Shown here: positions 1 to 5,516 of the stretch, in pieces
Layout: each line of letters begins with the position of its first letter
How positions within the stretch are numbered: the stretch's first letter is position 1
Position numbers and translations under genes: made by a program
Source: Nostoc sp. CHAB 5715
GTDB taxonomy: Bacteria; Cyanobacteriota; Cyanobacteriia; Cyanobacteriales; Nostocaceae
Length of the DNA stretch: 6,035 nt
Direction of reading: 5' to 3'
NCBI RefSeq assembly: GCF_020829685.1
Contig: NZ_JAIVFR010000433.1
Coordinates: 1 to 6,035 of the forward strand
Notes under the pieces: model-generated
Seen by the model: the letters and a program-made list of their open reading frames with translations, nothing else
The model's database searches: none
Told to the model about the DNA's origin: nothing

Positions 1-51
1 CCTTTAGGTCTGGCGGATAATAAATGATTGATTATTTTAACCGCGAATTGT

Positions 52-489
52 GTGCGTCACTCTGGGCAAGAAGACCATCAAACAGGCGTACTCACACAGG
101 AATTGATTGACGGATATGGGCTACCCCCCCAAAATTCTTTGTGAAGCGATCGCAGACTATCATGCCAGAATCAAATCCCAAGAAAAAGAGCAGTCCCAGG
201 AAGAGACTGCTGAATTAGAAGTGCTATATACAGGCATCTGGCTATTAAAGATGAAGCTTGGAAGCAGCTTTCTCCAGAATAACAGTTCAGACTTGAAAAA
301 TTGTTGCCCCAGGAAATATTATCTCTAAAAACAGCCAGAGAATCAGGTTTAATTATTGACTACTATGAGTTAGAAACTGGCTGGTTTCAAATATTTATTG
401 CAGGTGAGGATAAGCCTGTGAGCGTTAGTAAGTCAAGCATAATCACTTGGGTACAAGAACAAGAAAGGCTCAACTGCGTAACTATATAA
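52..489 (+). pseudogene. Decayed gene of unknown function (frameshifts plus internal stop)
   Basis: I do not recognise the family. Protein-like sequence runs through alternating frames. It starts in frame 1 (from about GTG 52; TQELIDGYGLPP), passes to frame 2 at a run of seven C's (124-130; KILCEAIADYHARI), and returns to frame 1 near 235 (AIKDEAWKQLSPE). An in-frame TAA at 280-282 follows, and frame 1 then continues as QFRLEKLLPQEILSLKTARE to the TAA at 487-489. Joined, the pieces read as one soluble, charged, largely helical protein of roughly 145 residues. The start is uncertain; the real gene may have begun further left, but frame 1 has a TGA at 25-27. A one-base gain in the C run followed by a one-base loss about 100 bases on explains the pattern. 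Old decay is the simplest reading; homopolymer sequencing errors could explain the shifts but not the TAA. Confidence 0.5.
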
Positions 490-543
490 ACCACCACAAT
501 CAGCTAACGCCTCAGTTTTCAAAATAATCCCAAAAAAGCATAA

Positions 544-876
544 ATGGAATTGTCAGGAAAAATACCCTCAATTCCTTGCTGCTACTTGATTGAGCTATCT
601 CGTCCGCTTGGAAATGAGAAACATCAAGCTCGTTATTACTTAGGTTCATGCGCGAACCTCAAGAAAAGATTTCAGCAGCATCTACAAGGGTCTGGAGCGG
701 CATTTACTCGTGCTGCGATAAAACGCGGTATCGAATTCAAAATTGTTTACGTATGGAAGACCTCGAGTAAACAAGAAGCCCGTCAGCTTGAAATTCAACT
801 TAAGCGATATAAAAACCATGCACAATTATTAAGGAGAGTGCAAAATGCCAAAACGAATTCGACAAAAACTAGGTAG
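544..876 (+). CDS. GIY-YIG nuclease family protein, small single-domain
   Basis: 110 residues, the usual size for stand-alone GIY-YIG domain proteins (the UvrC N-terminal fold). The first motif is CYLI (residues 13-16, with Tyr14 in place of the GIY tyrosine). The second is YYLG (31-34). Downstream are the conserved Arg42 in NLKKRF, His46, the GSGAAFTR segment (49-56) typical of this branch, and Glu83 in ARQLEIQLKR, the expected metal-binding acid. All catalytic positions are therefore present, although the first motif is Cys-Tyr-Leu instead of Gly-Ile-Tyr. The C-terminus is basic and may help DNA binding. The family hydrolyses DNA phosphodiester bonds with one metal ion; the substrate of this branch is not known to me. 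ATG 544 has only a weak upstream purine stretch. Its last 32 bases overlap the broken gene starting at 845, suggesting the two were once translationally coupled. Confidence 0.85.
   Translation: MELSGKIPSIPCCYLIELSRPLGNEKHQARYYLGSCANLKKRFQQHLQGSGAAFTRAAIKRGIEFKIVYVWKTSSKQEARQLEIQLKRYKNHAQLLRRVQNAKTNSTKTR
831..836 (+). promoter_or_regulatory. Strong Shine-Dalgarno AAGGAG inside the GIY-YIG gene
   Basis: AAGGAG lies 8 bases before the ATG at 845, inside the coding sequence of the GIY-YIG gene. It is one of the best ribosome binding sites in the window. It is the main evidence that a second, overlapping gene really started at 845. Confidence 0.6.
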
Positions 877-1150
877 ATACCATTTAAGACGTAGATTACG
901 TGGAAAAGTTTTGTTATCAAAGGTTACAAGCTTTAGTTGCTATCAACATAACCATCAATAAAAAACCTGTACAACTGCAAGGAAATTCATTCGTAATAAC
1001 AATATTCAACCACCATGTGTTATCACAGTACTCAAGATATCGGGTAGTGAAGAAAAATTTTTCTTGTCAAACAATGGACTGTTTAGTTATAAATATGCCA
1101 TCGAAAATCACAAATTATTCTCACCAGAAATAGCGTCTGTTGCTAGTTAA
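845..1150 (+). pseudogene. Broken small basic protein gene overlapping the GIY-YIG gene
   Basis: Read without correction, this frame gives only a 38-residue peptide (MPKRIRQKLGRYHLRRRLRG...; TAA at 959-961). The reading becomes coherent if it moves by one base near the AAAAGTTTT run (905-913) into frame 3 (FCYQRLQALVAINITINKKP, VQLQGNSFVITIF). It must then move back near 1007 (QPPCVITVLKISGSEEKFFL, then SNNGLFSYKYAIENHKLFSP and EIASVAS), ending at TAA 1148-1150. The joined product would be about 100 residues: a very basic N-terminus followed by a beta-rich body. The two shifts are opposite and restore the original frame, so either two compensating indels or two assembly errors are possible. 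I do not recognise the family. The overlap and coupling make it a former partner of the GIY-YIG nuclease. Confidence 0.55.
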
Positions 1151-1337
1151 AATCAGCTATAATCTGAATCTACTACAGCCTGTCAAATATGGCAGGCTAA
1201 AAACGAAAAAGACTTACTTGACTAAGTTTATGAATATAGATGACAGTATTATTAACTTTTGATTTCATATAAAATTTTTGATTGATGATTGCCAGGATTT
1301 TATTAATTTTTGCAGTTAAACTGATTCAATTAGCCCT
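1151..1337. other. Convergent intergenic spacer with one hairpin
   Basis: AT-rich spacer between the 3' ends of the broken gene at 845-1150 and the ImmA/IrrE peptidase gene on the other strand. It contains an 8-base-pair hairpin at 1177-1198 (AGCCTGTC, loop AAATAT, GGCAGGCT, with one G-T pair). The hairpin has no T-run after it on either strand, so it is a weak terminator candidate at best. I see no coding sequence here. Confidence 0.5.
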
Positions 1338-1901
1338 CTAACGAGATAAAATTCGTTTTCGCGCTCCAGTAACATTAATACGCATATTGATAACTTCCTT
1401 GCTAGCGTGGTAATATTCAACAGCCTCATCTATTGTCATTCCAGTTTGAACGATATGGAGGGCAGCTTCTTCTGAAATTAAAAGTGCCGGACCTAACCAG
1501 TTTGCTTCATCTTCATATTCTTGGTTAAAATTCCGGCATCCGCATTCGTTAAAAACTTCATCTGGCTGGTGTTGAAGGATACCATGACTTATTTCGTGAG
1601 AAACATTAGAAGCCTGACGTAGACGGCTGTGAGCGTCATTGTGAACAATTATTCTTTGTATACCATAAAACACTGTTATCGCAGAAAAACTTTTTATGTC
1701 TTTTTCTGTAAAATAGCGAACCTCTTCAGAAATTTCATTTTGAAATTCCGACAGTGGAACAATAGGAATTGCTAAATGTTCAGCAAGCTGCCAAGGGCAT
1801 AAGGGAGCGTGTGGTTTTAGACCAAGCTCTGCTCGAAACTCCCTGGCATAAGCACTTGCCTCCTTCTTAAAGCCACGACGGAACTTCGCCTTACCTGGCA
1901 T
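1338..1901 (-). CDS. ImmA/IrrE-type metallopeptidase (DUF955), partner of the XRE regulator
   Basis: A zinc metallopeptidase of the ImmA/IrrE family; characterised members cleave or inactivate a partner XRE-type repressor in response to a signal. Counting from ATG 1901 (187 residues), the catalytic HEISH (HExxH) is at 102-106, and the EDEANWLGPALLI segment around 130-142 supplies the third zinc ligand, as in the family's E-x-EAN motif. A basic N-terminal stretch precedes it. There is no signal peptide or membrane segment, so it is cytoplasmic. The frame is open up to a GTG at 1928, but a perfect AGGAGG (1911-1916) lies inside that longer version, 9 bases before ATG 1901 (3 before ATG 1907), so I choose 1901. 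It follows the XRE gene on the same strand and is surely co-transcribed with it. The natural substrate is probably that XRE protein (inference). Confidence 0.88.
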   Translation of the reverse strand: MPGKAKFRRGFKKEASAYAREFRAELGLKPHAPLCPWQLAEHLAIPIVPLSEFQNEISEEVRYFTEKDIKSFSAITVFYGIQRIIVHNDAHSRLRQASNVSHEISHGILQHQPDEVFNECGCRNFNQEYEDEANWLGPALLISEEAALHIVQTGMTIDEAVEYYHASKEVINMRINVTGARKRILSR

Positions 1902-1910
1902 AAGCATTTG

Positions 1911-1916
1911 CCTCCT
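1911..1916 (-). promoter_or_regulatory. Ribosome binding site AGGAGG that fixes the peptidase start
   Basis: Perfect AGGAGG on the minus strand, followed by CAAATGCTTATG. The spacing is 3 bases to the first ATG (1907) and 9 to the second (1901); the latter is far better, so the GTG at 1928 upstream of the site is unlikely to be the start. Confidence 0.65.
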
Positions 1917-1942
1917 GACTAAAACCACAGCATAGTGTCATC

Positions 1943-2299
1943 TTATTGATCCTTGCGAAGCTTCTCGTAAGCAGCTTTGATGACGGCTTCCATTGCAGAT
2001 GCAGCTTCTGGCGTTAAATGGGGATCTGCACGCAAATACGCCGTAATTTTAGCAAGTGGTTCGGATTCGGTTGGAGTATCCTGTTCGCGCTTGATGAAGG
2101 AGTCTGCGTTCAGCCCAGACCATGCGAGCATTGCTGCCATACTGTCTACATCTGGTCGTCTACCTTGCGCGATCCGAGTCAAGGTGGACGCACTAACACC
2201 AGATTTTTCGGCAACTTGTTTCCATGTCATACGCTTAGACAGCCGTTGGCTGTCCAATGCTGCATAAAAAGCTTCAACATCAAACTGTCCTTTTGCCAT
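1943..2299 (-). CDS. XRE-family helix-turn-helix transcriptional regulator
   Basis: 118 residues. A Cro/C1-type helix-turn-helix spans about 24-52: TWKQVAEKSGVSASTLTRIA (25-44), with the recognition helix around SASTLTRIAQG and the GRRPD turn typical of the family, then a further helix DSMAAMLAWSGL. The C-terminal half (about 80-118) is charged and helical (LTPEAASAMEAVIKAAYEKL) and may dimerise or contact the peptidase. The start ATG 2299 has GGAG (2305-2308 on the minus strand) 5 bases upstream. The ImmA/IrrE gene follows directly. The gene diverges from the ubiquitin-like operon; the 98-base gap between their starts carries an inverted repeat. It is most likely the repressor of that operon and of itself, relieved by the peptidase (inference from arrangement). 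Confidence 0.9.
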   Translation of the reverse strand: MAKGQFDVEAFYAALDSQRLSKRMTWKQVAEKSGVSASTLTRIAQGRRPDVDSMAAMLAWSGLNADSFIKREQDTPTESEPLAKITAYLRADPHLTPEAASAMEAVIKAAYEKLRKDQ

Positions 2300-2318
2300 T
2301 TCATCTCCAATTTCACTC

Positions 2319-2349
2319 TTGCAATTTTAAATCATGTGTGCAATATAAT
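2319..2349 (+). promoter_or_regulatory. Predicted sigma70-type promoter of the Ubl-conjugation operon
   Basis: A consensus -10 box TATAAT lies at 2344-2349 with a -35-like TTGCAA at 2319-2324; the 19-base spacer is longer than ideal. Transcription would begin near 2356, about 42 bases before the first operon ATG. On the opposite strand TATATT (2342-2347) overlaps the same place and could be the -10 of the divergent XRE gene, so the two promoters may compete. Confidence 0.5.
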
Positions 2350-2356
2350 GGATAAA

Positions 2357-2372
2357 ATTTCACAAGTGAAAT
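2357..2372. promoter_or_regulatory. Candidate XRE operator: perfect inverted repeat ATTTCAC-AA-GTGAAAT
   Basis: Seven-base arms around a two-base centre, the size and symmetry bound by dimeric XRE regulators. It covers the predicted start point of the rightward promoter and the -35 zone of the possible leftward one. Related half-sites occur at 2311-2318 (TTTCACTC) and 2377-2384 (AGTCACTT); the latter forms another inverted repeat, AAGTGA-N9-TCACTT (2364-2384). Repressor binding here would shut off both directions. The assignment to the neighbouring XRE protein is inferred from position. Confidence 0.5.
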
Positions 2373-2397
2373 CAAAAGTCACTTATGCAACAACAAT

Positions 2398-2922
2398 ATG
2401 ACGAACAATATCGTGGTTGAGCAGATTGAACTGGAAGCGTGGGTCAAGCAGCACGGGGCTGTACAACCACCACTTGCAAAACACTACTTAGTGCGGATTG
2501 ATGACCGAAGTTATAAAGTAGACGACCCCGTGATTACGGGAGGGCAGCTGCTTGATGAAGCAAGCAAGAGGCCTGTGGATGAGTACCTTATCTTCCAAGT
2601 GCTAAACAACGGTCAGTTAGAAGAAATCCGCCTTGATGAAACCGTTGAACTCAGAAAGCCTGGTATCGAGCGATTCATTACTTGGCGCAGCGATCGCTCC
2701 TTCCGTTTTGTCATCGACGGTCGGCGATTTGAATGGGGAGCGCCAATTATCACAGGGTTAAAGCTGAAGGAACTTGCTGGCGTTGACCTTGCATCCTATG
2801 GAGTTTGGCTTGAACTACGTGGTGCAGAAGACCGCCCAATAGCCGATAACGAATTTGTCGATTTACAAGCACCAGGAGTCGAGCGATTCTTCACTGGTAA
2901 AAAGACTACAACGGAGGGTTAA
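2398..2922 (+). CDS. Tandem ubiquitin-like modifier (multiubiquitin domain protein)
   Basis: 174 residues with two copies of the beta-grasp multiubiquitin (Multi_ubiq-like) domain, at about 29-95 and 101-167. The duplication is visible directly: VRIDDRSYKVDDPVITGGQL (32-51) matches FVIDGRRFEWGAPIITGLKL (104-123), and KPGIERFIT (87-95) matches APGVERFFT (158-166). An N-terminal 28-residue extension, probably partly helical, has no counterpart. The chain ends in TTEG, so the C-terminal Gly that an E1 would activate is already exposed and no tail has to be trimmed. There is no cysteine. This should be the protein tag that the next genes activate, transfer and remove. ATG 2398 is the first possible start after the in-frame TAA at 2353-2355; its ribosome binding site is poor, unlike those of the downstream genes. 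It is the first gene of the four-gene operon, 3 bases before the E2-like gene. Confidence 0.88.
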   Translation: MTNNIVVEQIELEAWVKQHGAVQPPLAKHYLVRIDDRSYKVDDPVITGGQLLDEASKRPVDEYLIFQVLNNGQLEEIRLDETVELRKPGIERFITWRSDRSFRFVIDGRRFEWGAPIITGLKLKELAGVDLASYGVWLELRGAEDRPIADNEFVDLQAPGVERFFTGKKTTTEG

Positions 2923-2925
2923 GTA

Positions 2926-3306
2926 ATGAGCTTTTTACCCTCAAACGATCGCCAATACCTGGAAAACAGGGGTTTACCTTTTGAAGAAGTGGTAGATGCC
3001 AGTCAAAAGGGCGTTATTTTACGCGAATTTCAGTTACCACCTGGCCGTTTTGATACTGAACAGGCAGATATCCTAATTCTATTGCCGAGCGGATACCCGG
3101 ATGCACCCCCCGATATGTTTTACCTGCTGCCGTGGGTAAAGCTGGTACAGGGTGCAAAATACCCAAAGGCAGCCGATCAACCACACCAATTTAATGGTCA
3201 GAAATGGCAGCGATGGTCGAGACATAATAACGAGTGGCGACCTGGTACAGATGGCATATGGACAATGCTCAAACGGATTGAAAATGCTCTGGAGGTGGCT
3301 GCTTGA
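2926..3306 (+). CDS. Prokaryotic E2-like protein (Prok-E2_E-type UBC fold), cysteine-free
   Basis: 126 residues, shorter than eukaryotic E2s (about 150) and of the size of the prokaryotic E2-family proteins found beside multiubiquitin genes. The UBC core shows as the strand and loop DILILLPSGYPDAPPDMFYL (48-67, the YP..PP signature), then HQFNG (87-91) and the distinctive WQRWSRHNNEWRPGTDGIWT (94-113), followed by a C-terminal helix. The protein contains no cysteine, so it cannot form the usual Ubl thioester. Ser98 and His100 in WSRH stand about where an E2 active site falls and are candidates for an oxyester mechanism (inference). It should receive the Ubl from the E1 and pass it to a target. 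GGAGG at 2913-2917, 8 bases before the ATG, supports the start. Its stop TGA overlaps the start of the JAB-E1 gene by 4 bases. Confidence 0.87.
   Translation: MSFLPSNDRQYLENRGLPFEEVVDASQKGVILREFQLPPGRFDTEQADILILLPSGYPDAPPDMFYLLPWVKLVQGAKYPKAADQPHQFNGQKWQRWSRHNNEWRPGTDGIWTMLKRIENALEVAA
3291..3296 (+). promoter_or_regulatory. Ribosome binding site GGAGGT supporting a TTG start
   Basis: GGAGGT lies 6 bases before TTG 3303, within the end of the E2-like gene. It supports the TTG start and the TTGA stop/start overlap (start TTG, stop TGA), an arrangement that suggests translational coupling of the E2 and the JAB-E1 protein. Confidence 0.65.
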
Positions 3307-4730
3307 ATACTGTAAGCTTGACATTGCAAGAGCAACACTCAAATTACCTGCACGAATTGCTATTAACCATAGATGGTAAAGAGCGAGCGGCCTATGTCTT
3401 GTGTGGACAGGCCGTTATCAATGCCGATCCTTGGGATGGGCAGCCGCACCAAAAATTCATTTCTTATGAAGTAATACCAGTGCCAGAGGATGAAATTGTT
3501 TCTTTCTCTGCCAAACACATTACCTGGAAAACGGATTCTTTTGTTCGGGCATTGCAAGCGGCACAAGCAAAAAACCTGACACTAGCCATTTTCCACAGTC
3601 ATCGAGAAGGCTTGAGAGAATTCTCTATTCAGGATGATACTAACGAACCAGACTTGATTCAACTGGCACAAAACCGCAACGGCTCAGATACACAGATTTT
3701 GAGTGTTATCCTAATGCCGGATGGAAATTTGATTGGTCGCCTGTGGGTTAGTTCGCAAGAAGTTATCTCCTTGCGGATGATTCGTGTGATTGGGCAGAAA
3801 ATCCGTTTGCATTATCCAAACCGGGGGCTGGGGGTTTCTCCTCCAGCATTCCAGCGACAGGCTTTAGCTTTTGGGGAGGCCCTCAATCAAGACTTATCGA
3901 TGTTGCGTGTTGGGGTCATTGGTTGCGGCGGTACAGGAAGTGCGATCGCTATGTTGCTGCCAAAGATGGGTATTCGGAACATTGCACTTTTTGATAAAGA
4001 CATTGTTGAGGATACAAATTTAAATCGGCTACACGGTGCGCGTCAGCCAGACGCTGATGCTATGAGTCCCAAAGTTGAAGTTGTTGCCAAGTCACTTGTG
4101 GAACTTGGACTTGGTGTTCAAGTGAGAACATATCAAGCTTGGATTGGAGAAGCAGACTGCCGCGATTCCCTGAAAGCGTGCGACGTGATTTTTTGTTGCA
4201 CTGATGATCACACGGGTCGCCTAATGCTGAATAGGTTTGCCTACTACTATGCAACACCTGTATTTGATATGGGTTTAGCAATTGAGGTTTCTCAAGGGGA
4301 AACGCCCAATTTTCAGGCTTTGGATGGTCGCGTCACGGTGCTTGTACCTGCGCCAGGACACGCCTGCCTGTTGTGTCGAGAAATTATTAACCCTGTGATT
4401 GCACGAGATGAAGCATTGAAACGTAGTAATCCTGATGAGTACGAACGCCGTAAGGCAGAAGCCTACGTCATTGGAGAAGGAAACCCCAGTCCTGCCGTTG
4501 TTTTATTTACAACAGAGGTAGCAATTATGGCAATGCAGGAACTTGTCCACCGCCTTCAGGGTTTCCGTGGTGAGGATGGTGCAGCAGCTCACAGAGTTCG
4601 CAAATTTCATCTGACGACTGACCGTAAACCAGCAGCAATCCCTAATCCCAATTGCCCAGTTTGCGGGACAGCCGGTGCCCAGTGGTGGGGCAGAGGGGAT
4701 GTTATGCCTTTTCTCAATCTGGTGGAGTAA
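3303..4730 (+). CDS. Fused JAB/JAMM deubiquitinase-like and ThiF/E1-like adenylating enzyme
   Basis: 475 residues, two enzymes in one chain. The N-terminal JAB (MPN) domain (about 15-165) has a complete JAMM zinc motif: H98-S-H100, Ser108, Asp111 (HxH-x7-S-x2-D), with Glu56 as the probable upstream catalytic acid, so it should be an active isopeptidase. The C-terminal ThiF/E1 domain (about 185-475) has the nucleotide loop GCGGTGS (207-213), FDKDIVEDTNLNR (230-242) with the acid and Arg that hold ATP, Lys257, and TDD (300-302). A structural zinc is likely held by C355/C358 and C451/C454. Between them the crossover segment 359-395 has no cysteine; Ser375 is the only Ser or Thr in it. The E1 half would adenylate the tandem Ubl's C-terminal Gly and pass it to the E2; the JAB half would remove it. 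TTG 3303 has a good ribosome binding site. The next gene starts 3 bases after the stop. Confidence 0.9.
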   Translation: MNTVSLTLQEQHSNYLHELLLTIDGKERAAYVLCGQAVINADPWDGQPHQKFISYEVIPVPEDEIVSFSAKHITWKTDSFVRALQAAQAKNLTLAIFHSHREGLREFSIQDDTNEPDLIQLAQNRNGSDTQILSVILMPDGNLIGRLWVSSQEVISLRMIRVIGQKIRLHYPNRGLGVSPPAFQRQALAFGEALNQDLSMLRVGVIGCGGTGSAIAMLLPKMGIRNIALFDKDIVEDTNLNRLHGARQPDADAMSPKVEVVAKSLVELGLGVQVRTYQAWIGEADCRDSLKACDVIFCCTDDHTGRLMLNRFAYYYATPVFDMGLAIEVSQGETPNFQALDGRVTVLVPAPGHACLLCREIINPVIARDEALKRSNPDEYERRKAEAYVIGEGNPSPAVVLFTTEVAIMAMQELVHRLQGFRGEDGAAAHRVRKFHLTTDRKPAAIPNPNCPVCGTAGAQWWGRGDVMPFLNLVE

Positions 4731-4733
4731 GGG

Positions 4734-5093
4734 ATGTTTCTTCGCGGTGTAGTTAGACAGTTATTAATCTGGCTACGTTTTCTTCCCCAGCCAGACTTAT
4801 CAGCACGGATAGTTCCAACACATCCTGCACCTGAGAATATAAAACCAGGGGAGATTTTAGTCGTTGGTGATGCTGAATATCAGAAATGGGCTTGTTTTCG
4901 TTGCCCTGGAGGATGTGGTGAAAATATTTTGCTGTCTTTGAATCAAAAGCGACATCCTTGCTGGGCGATCGCCATTGATTCGTTGGGACGACCAACACTT
5001 AATCCTTCTGTTAGGCAGCTTAATGAATGCCACTGCCACTTTTGGGTGCGTCAGGGAGTTGTTGAATGGTGTGCTGATTCAGGACAGAAATAA
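4734..5093 (+). CDS. DUF6527-type small Cys/His-rich protein, candidate deconjugating protease
   Basis: 119 residues. The short N-terminal hydrophobic stretch (5-17, VVRQLLIWLRFLP) is probably too short for a clear membrane anchor. The body matches the DUF6527 pattern I recall from such operons: CFRCPGGCGENILLSL (54-69), RPTLNPSVRQLNECHCHFWV (86-105), then GVVEWC (108-113). Cys54, Cys57, Cys61 and possibly Cys99 or Cys113 look metal-binding. Ser92 in NPSV and His102 in CHFW are the strongest candidates for the Ser-His dyad reported for a protease family in Bub-type operons; equating the two is from memory and uncertain. If correct, it is a second deconjugase besides the JAB domain. ATG 4734 has GGAG (4724-4727) 6 bases upstream, and it is the last gene of the operon. 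Confidence 0.75.
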   Translation: MFLRGVVRQLLIWLRFLPQPDLSARIVPTHPAPENIKPGEILVVGDAEYQKWACFRCPGGCGENILLSLNQKRHPCWAIAIDSLGRPTLNPSVRQLNECHCHFWVRQGVVEWCADSGQK

Positions 5094-5213
5094 ACCTTAT
5101 AGTCTCGTTTAGCAGAAAAATCCACTTTTTACTTACTCCTGGGTAAGCAATATTCCCATTGCATGAATTATTTGCGGAGCAACAACTCTATGACGAAGTG
5201 TACATGAATTGAG

Positions 5214-5233
5214 AGGAGAGCGATCGCTCTCCT
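5214..5233. repeat. 20-base perfect palindrome centred on a HIP1 site
   Basis: AGGAGAGCGATCGCTCTCCT is fully self-complementary and contains the cyanobacterial HIP1 octamer at 5220-5227. In RNA it could form a hairpin about 120 bases after the operon stop, but no T-run follows. Such extended HIP1 palindromes are common dispersed elements in Nostoc-like genomes. Confidence 0.7.
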
Positions 5234-5313
5234 TACTTTGAGTTAATCACCAGACTGAACGATAAACCGTAAAATTACTACTAACTCTAGTACGGTTTTC
5301 ACTAATAGTACAA

Positions 5314-5343
5314 TTGTTCTTTTTAATCAAAAAGCATTAAAAT
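5314..5343 (+). promoter_or_regulatory. Possible promoter upstream of the nucleotidyltransferase gene
   Basis: TTGTTC (5314-5319), an 18-base spacer and TAAAAT (5338-5343) form a plausible -35/-10 pair. It lies about 200 bases before the nucleotidyltransferase start, just upstream of CACACT-GACAT-AGTGTG (5363-5379), which could serve as an operator. The surrounding DNA is AT-rich, so chance matches are easy. Confidence 0.3.
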
Positions 5344-5362
5344 ACAGTGTAATAAAGTGCTA

Positions 5363-5379
5363 CACACTGACATAGTGTG
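5363..5379. repeat. Inverted repeat CACACT-GACAT-AGTGTG
   Basis: Perfect six-base arms around five bases, just downstream of the possible promoter at 5314-5343. Another pair, GTGTA (5347-5351) and TACAC (5361-5365), overlaps it. This spacing is typical of a dimer binding site; nothing in the window identifies the binder. Confidence 0.4.
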
Positions 5380-5499
5380 AGTCAATGTCGGCTGAATTCA
5401 AATGAATTTGGTTACTAACGATAGGTAATACGAGTAAGTTTTTCTGGAAGATATATTTGATTCAAATATTGATGATGGTGGCATATGAAAAGAAATTAC

Positions 5500-5516
5500 C
5501 ATAGCGCTGCGCTATG
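5500..5516. repeat. Near-perfect palindrome CATAGCGC-T-GCGCTATG before the last gene
   Basis: Eight-base arms around a single T, 33 bases before ATG 5550. It could be a regulatory site or an untranslated-leader hairpin of the nucleotidyltransferase gene, or a dispersed cyanobacterial palindrome. It is GC-richer than its surroundings. Confidence 0.5.

Noticed and set aside
900..1133. A 77-codon GTG-started plus-strand frame as an independent gene
   Set aside because: It has no ribosome binding site. Its first third fits as the middle piece of the broken gene at 845-1150, while the rest loses sense where another frame gains it.
1177..1198. Hairpin as a rho-independent terminator
   Set aside because: There is a stable 8-base-pair stem, but no T-run follows on either strand.
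1977..2401. Two plus-strand open frames (1977-2267 and 2018-2401) antisense to the XRE gene
   Set aside because: The minus-strand frame encodes a clear helix-turn-helix protein with a ribosome binding site; these are shadow frames without recognisable protein features.
3079..3342. Minus-strand 87-codon frame, and similar minus frames at 3363-3566, 4060-4281, 4753-4998 and 4857-5039
   Set aside because: All lie opposite well-supported operon genes, lack ribosome binding sites and show no domain pattern.
3152..3379. Plus-strand 75-codon frame overlapping the E2 and JAB-E1 genes
   Set aside because: It is out of frame with both; both real frames carry family motifs there.
5163..5207. Tiny ATG-led reading frame (14 codons) in the intergenic region
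   Set aside because: Too short and without a ribosome binding site; nothing supports translation.
5214..5233. HIP1 palindrome as a replication origin or attachment site
   Set aside because: HIP1-centred palindromes are frequent in cyanobacterial DNA; no iterons, replication gene or duplicated ends accompany it.
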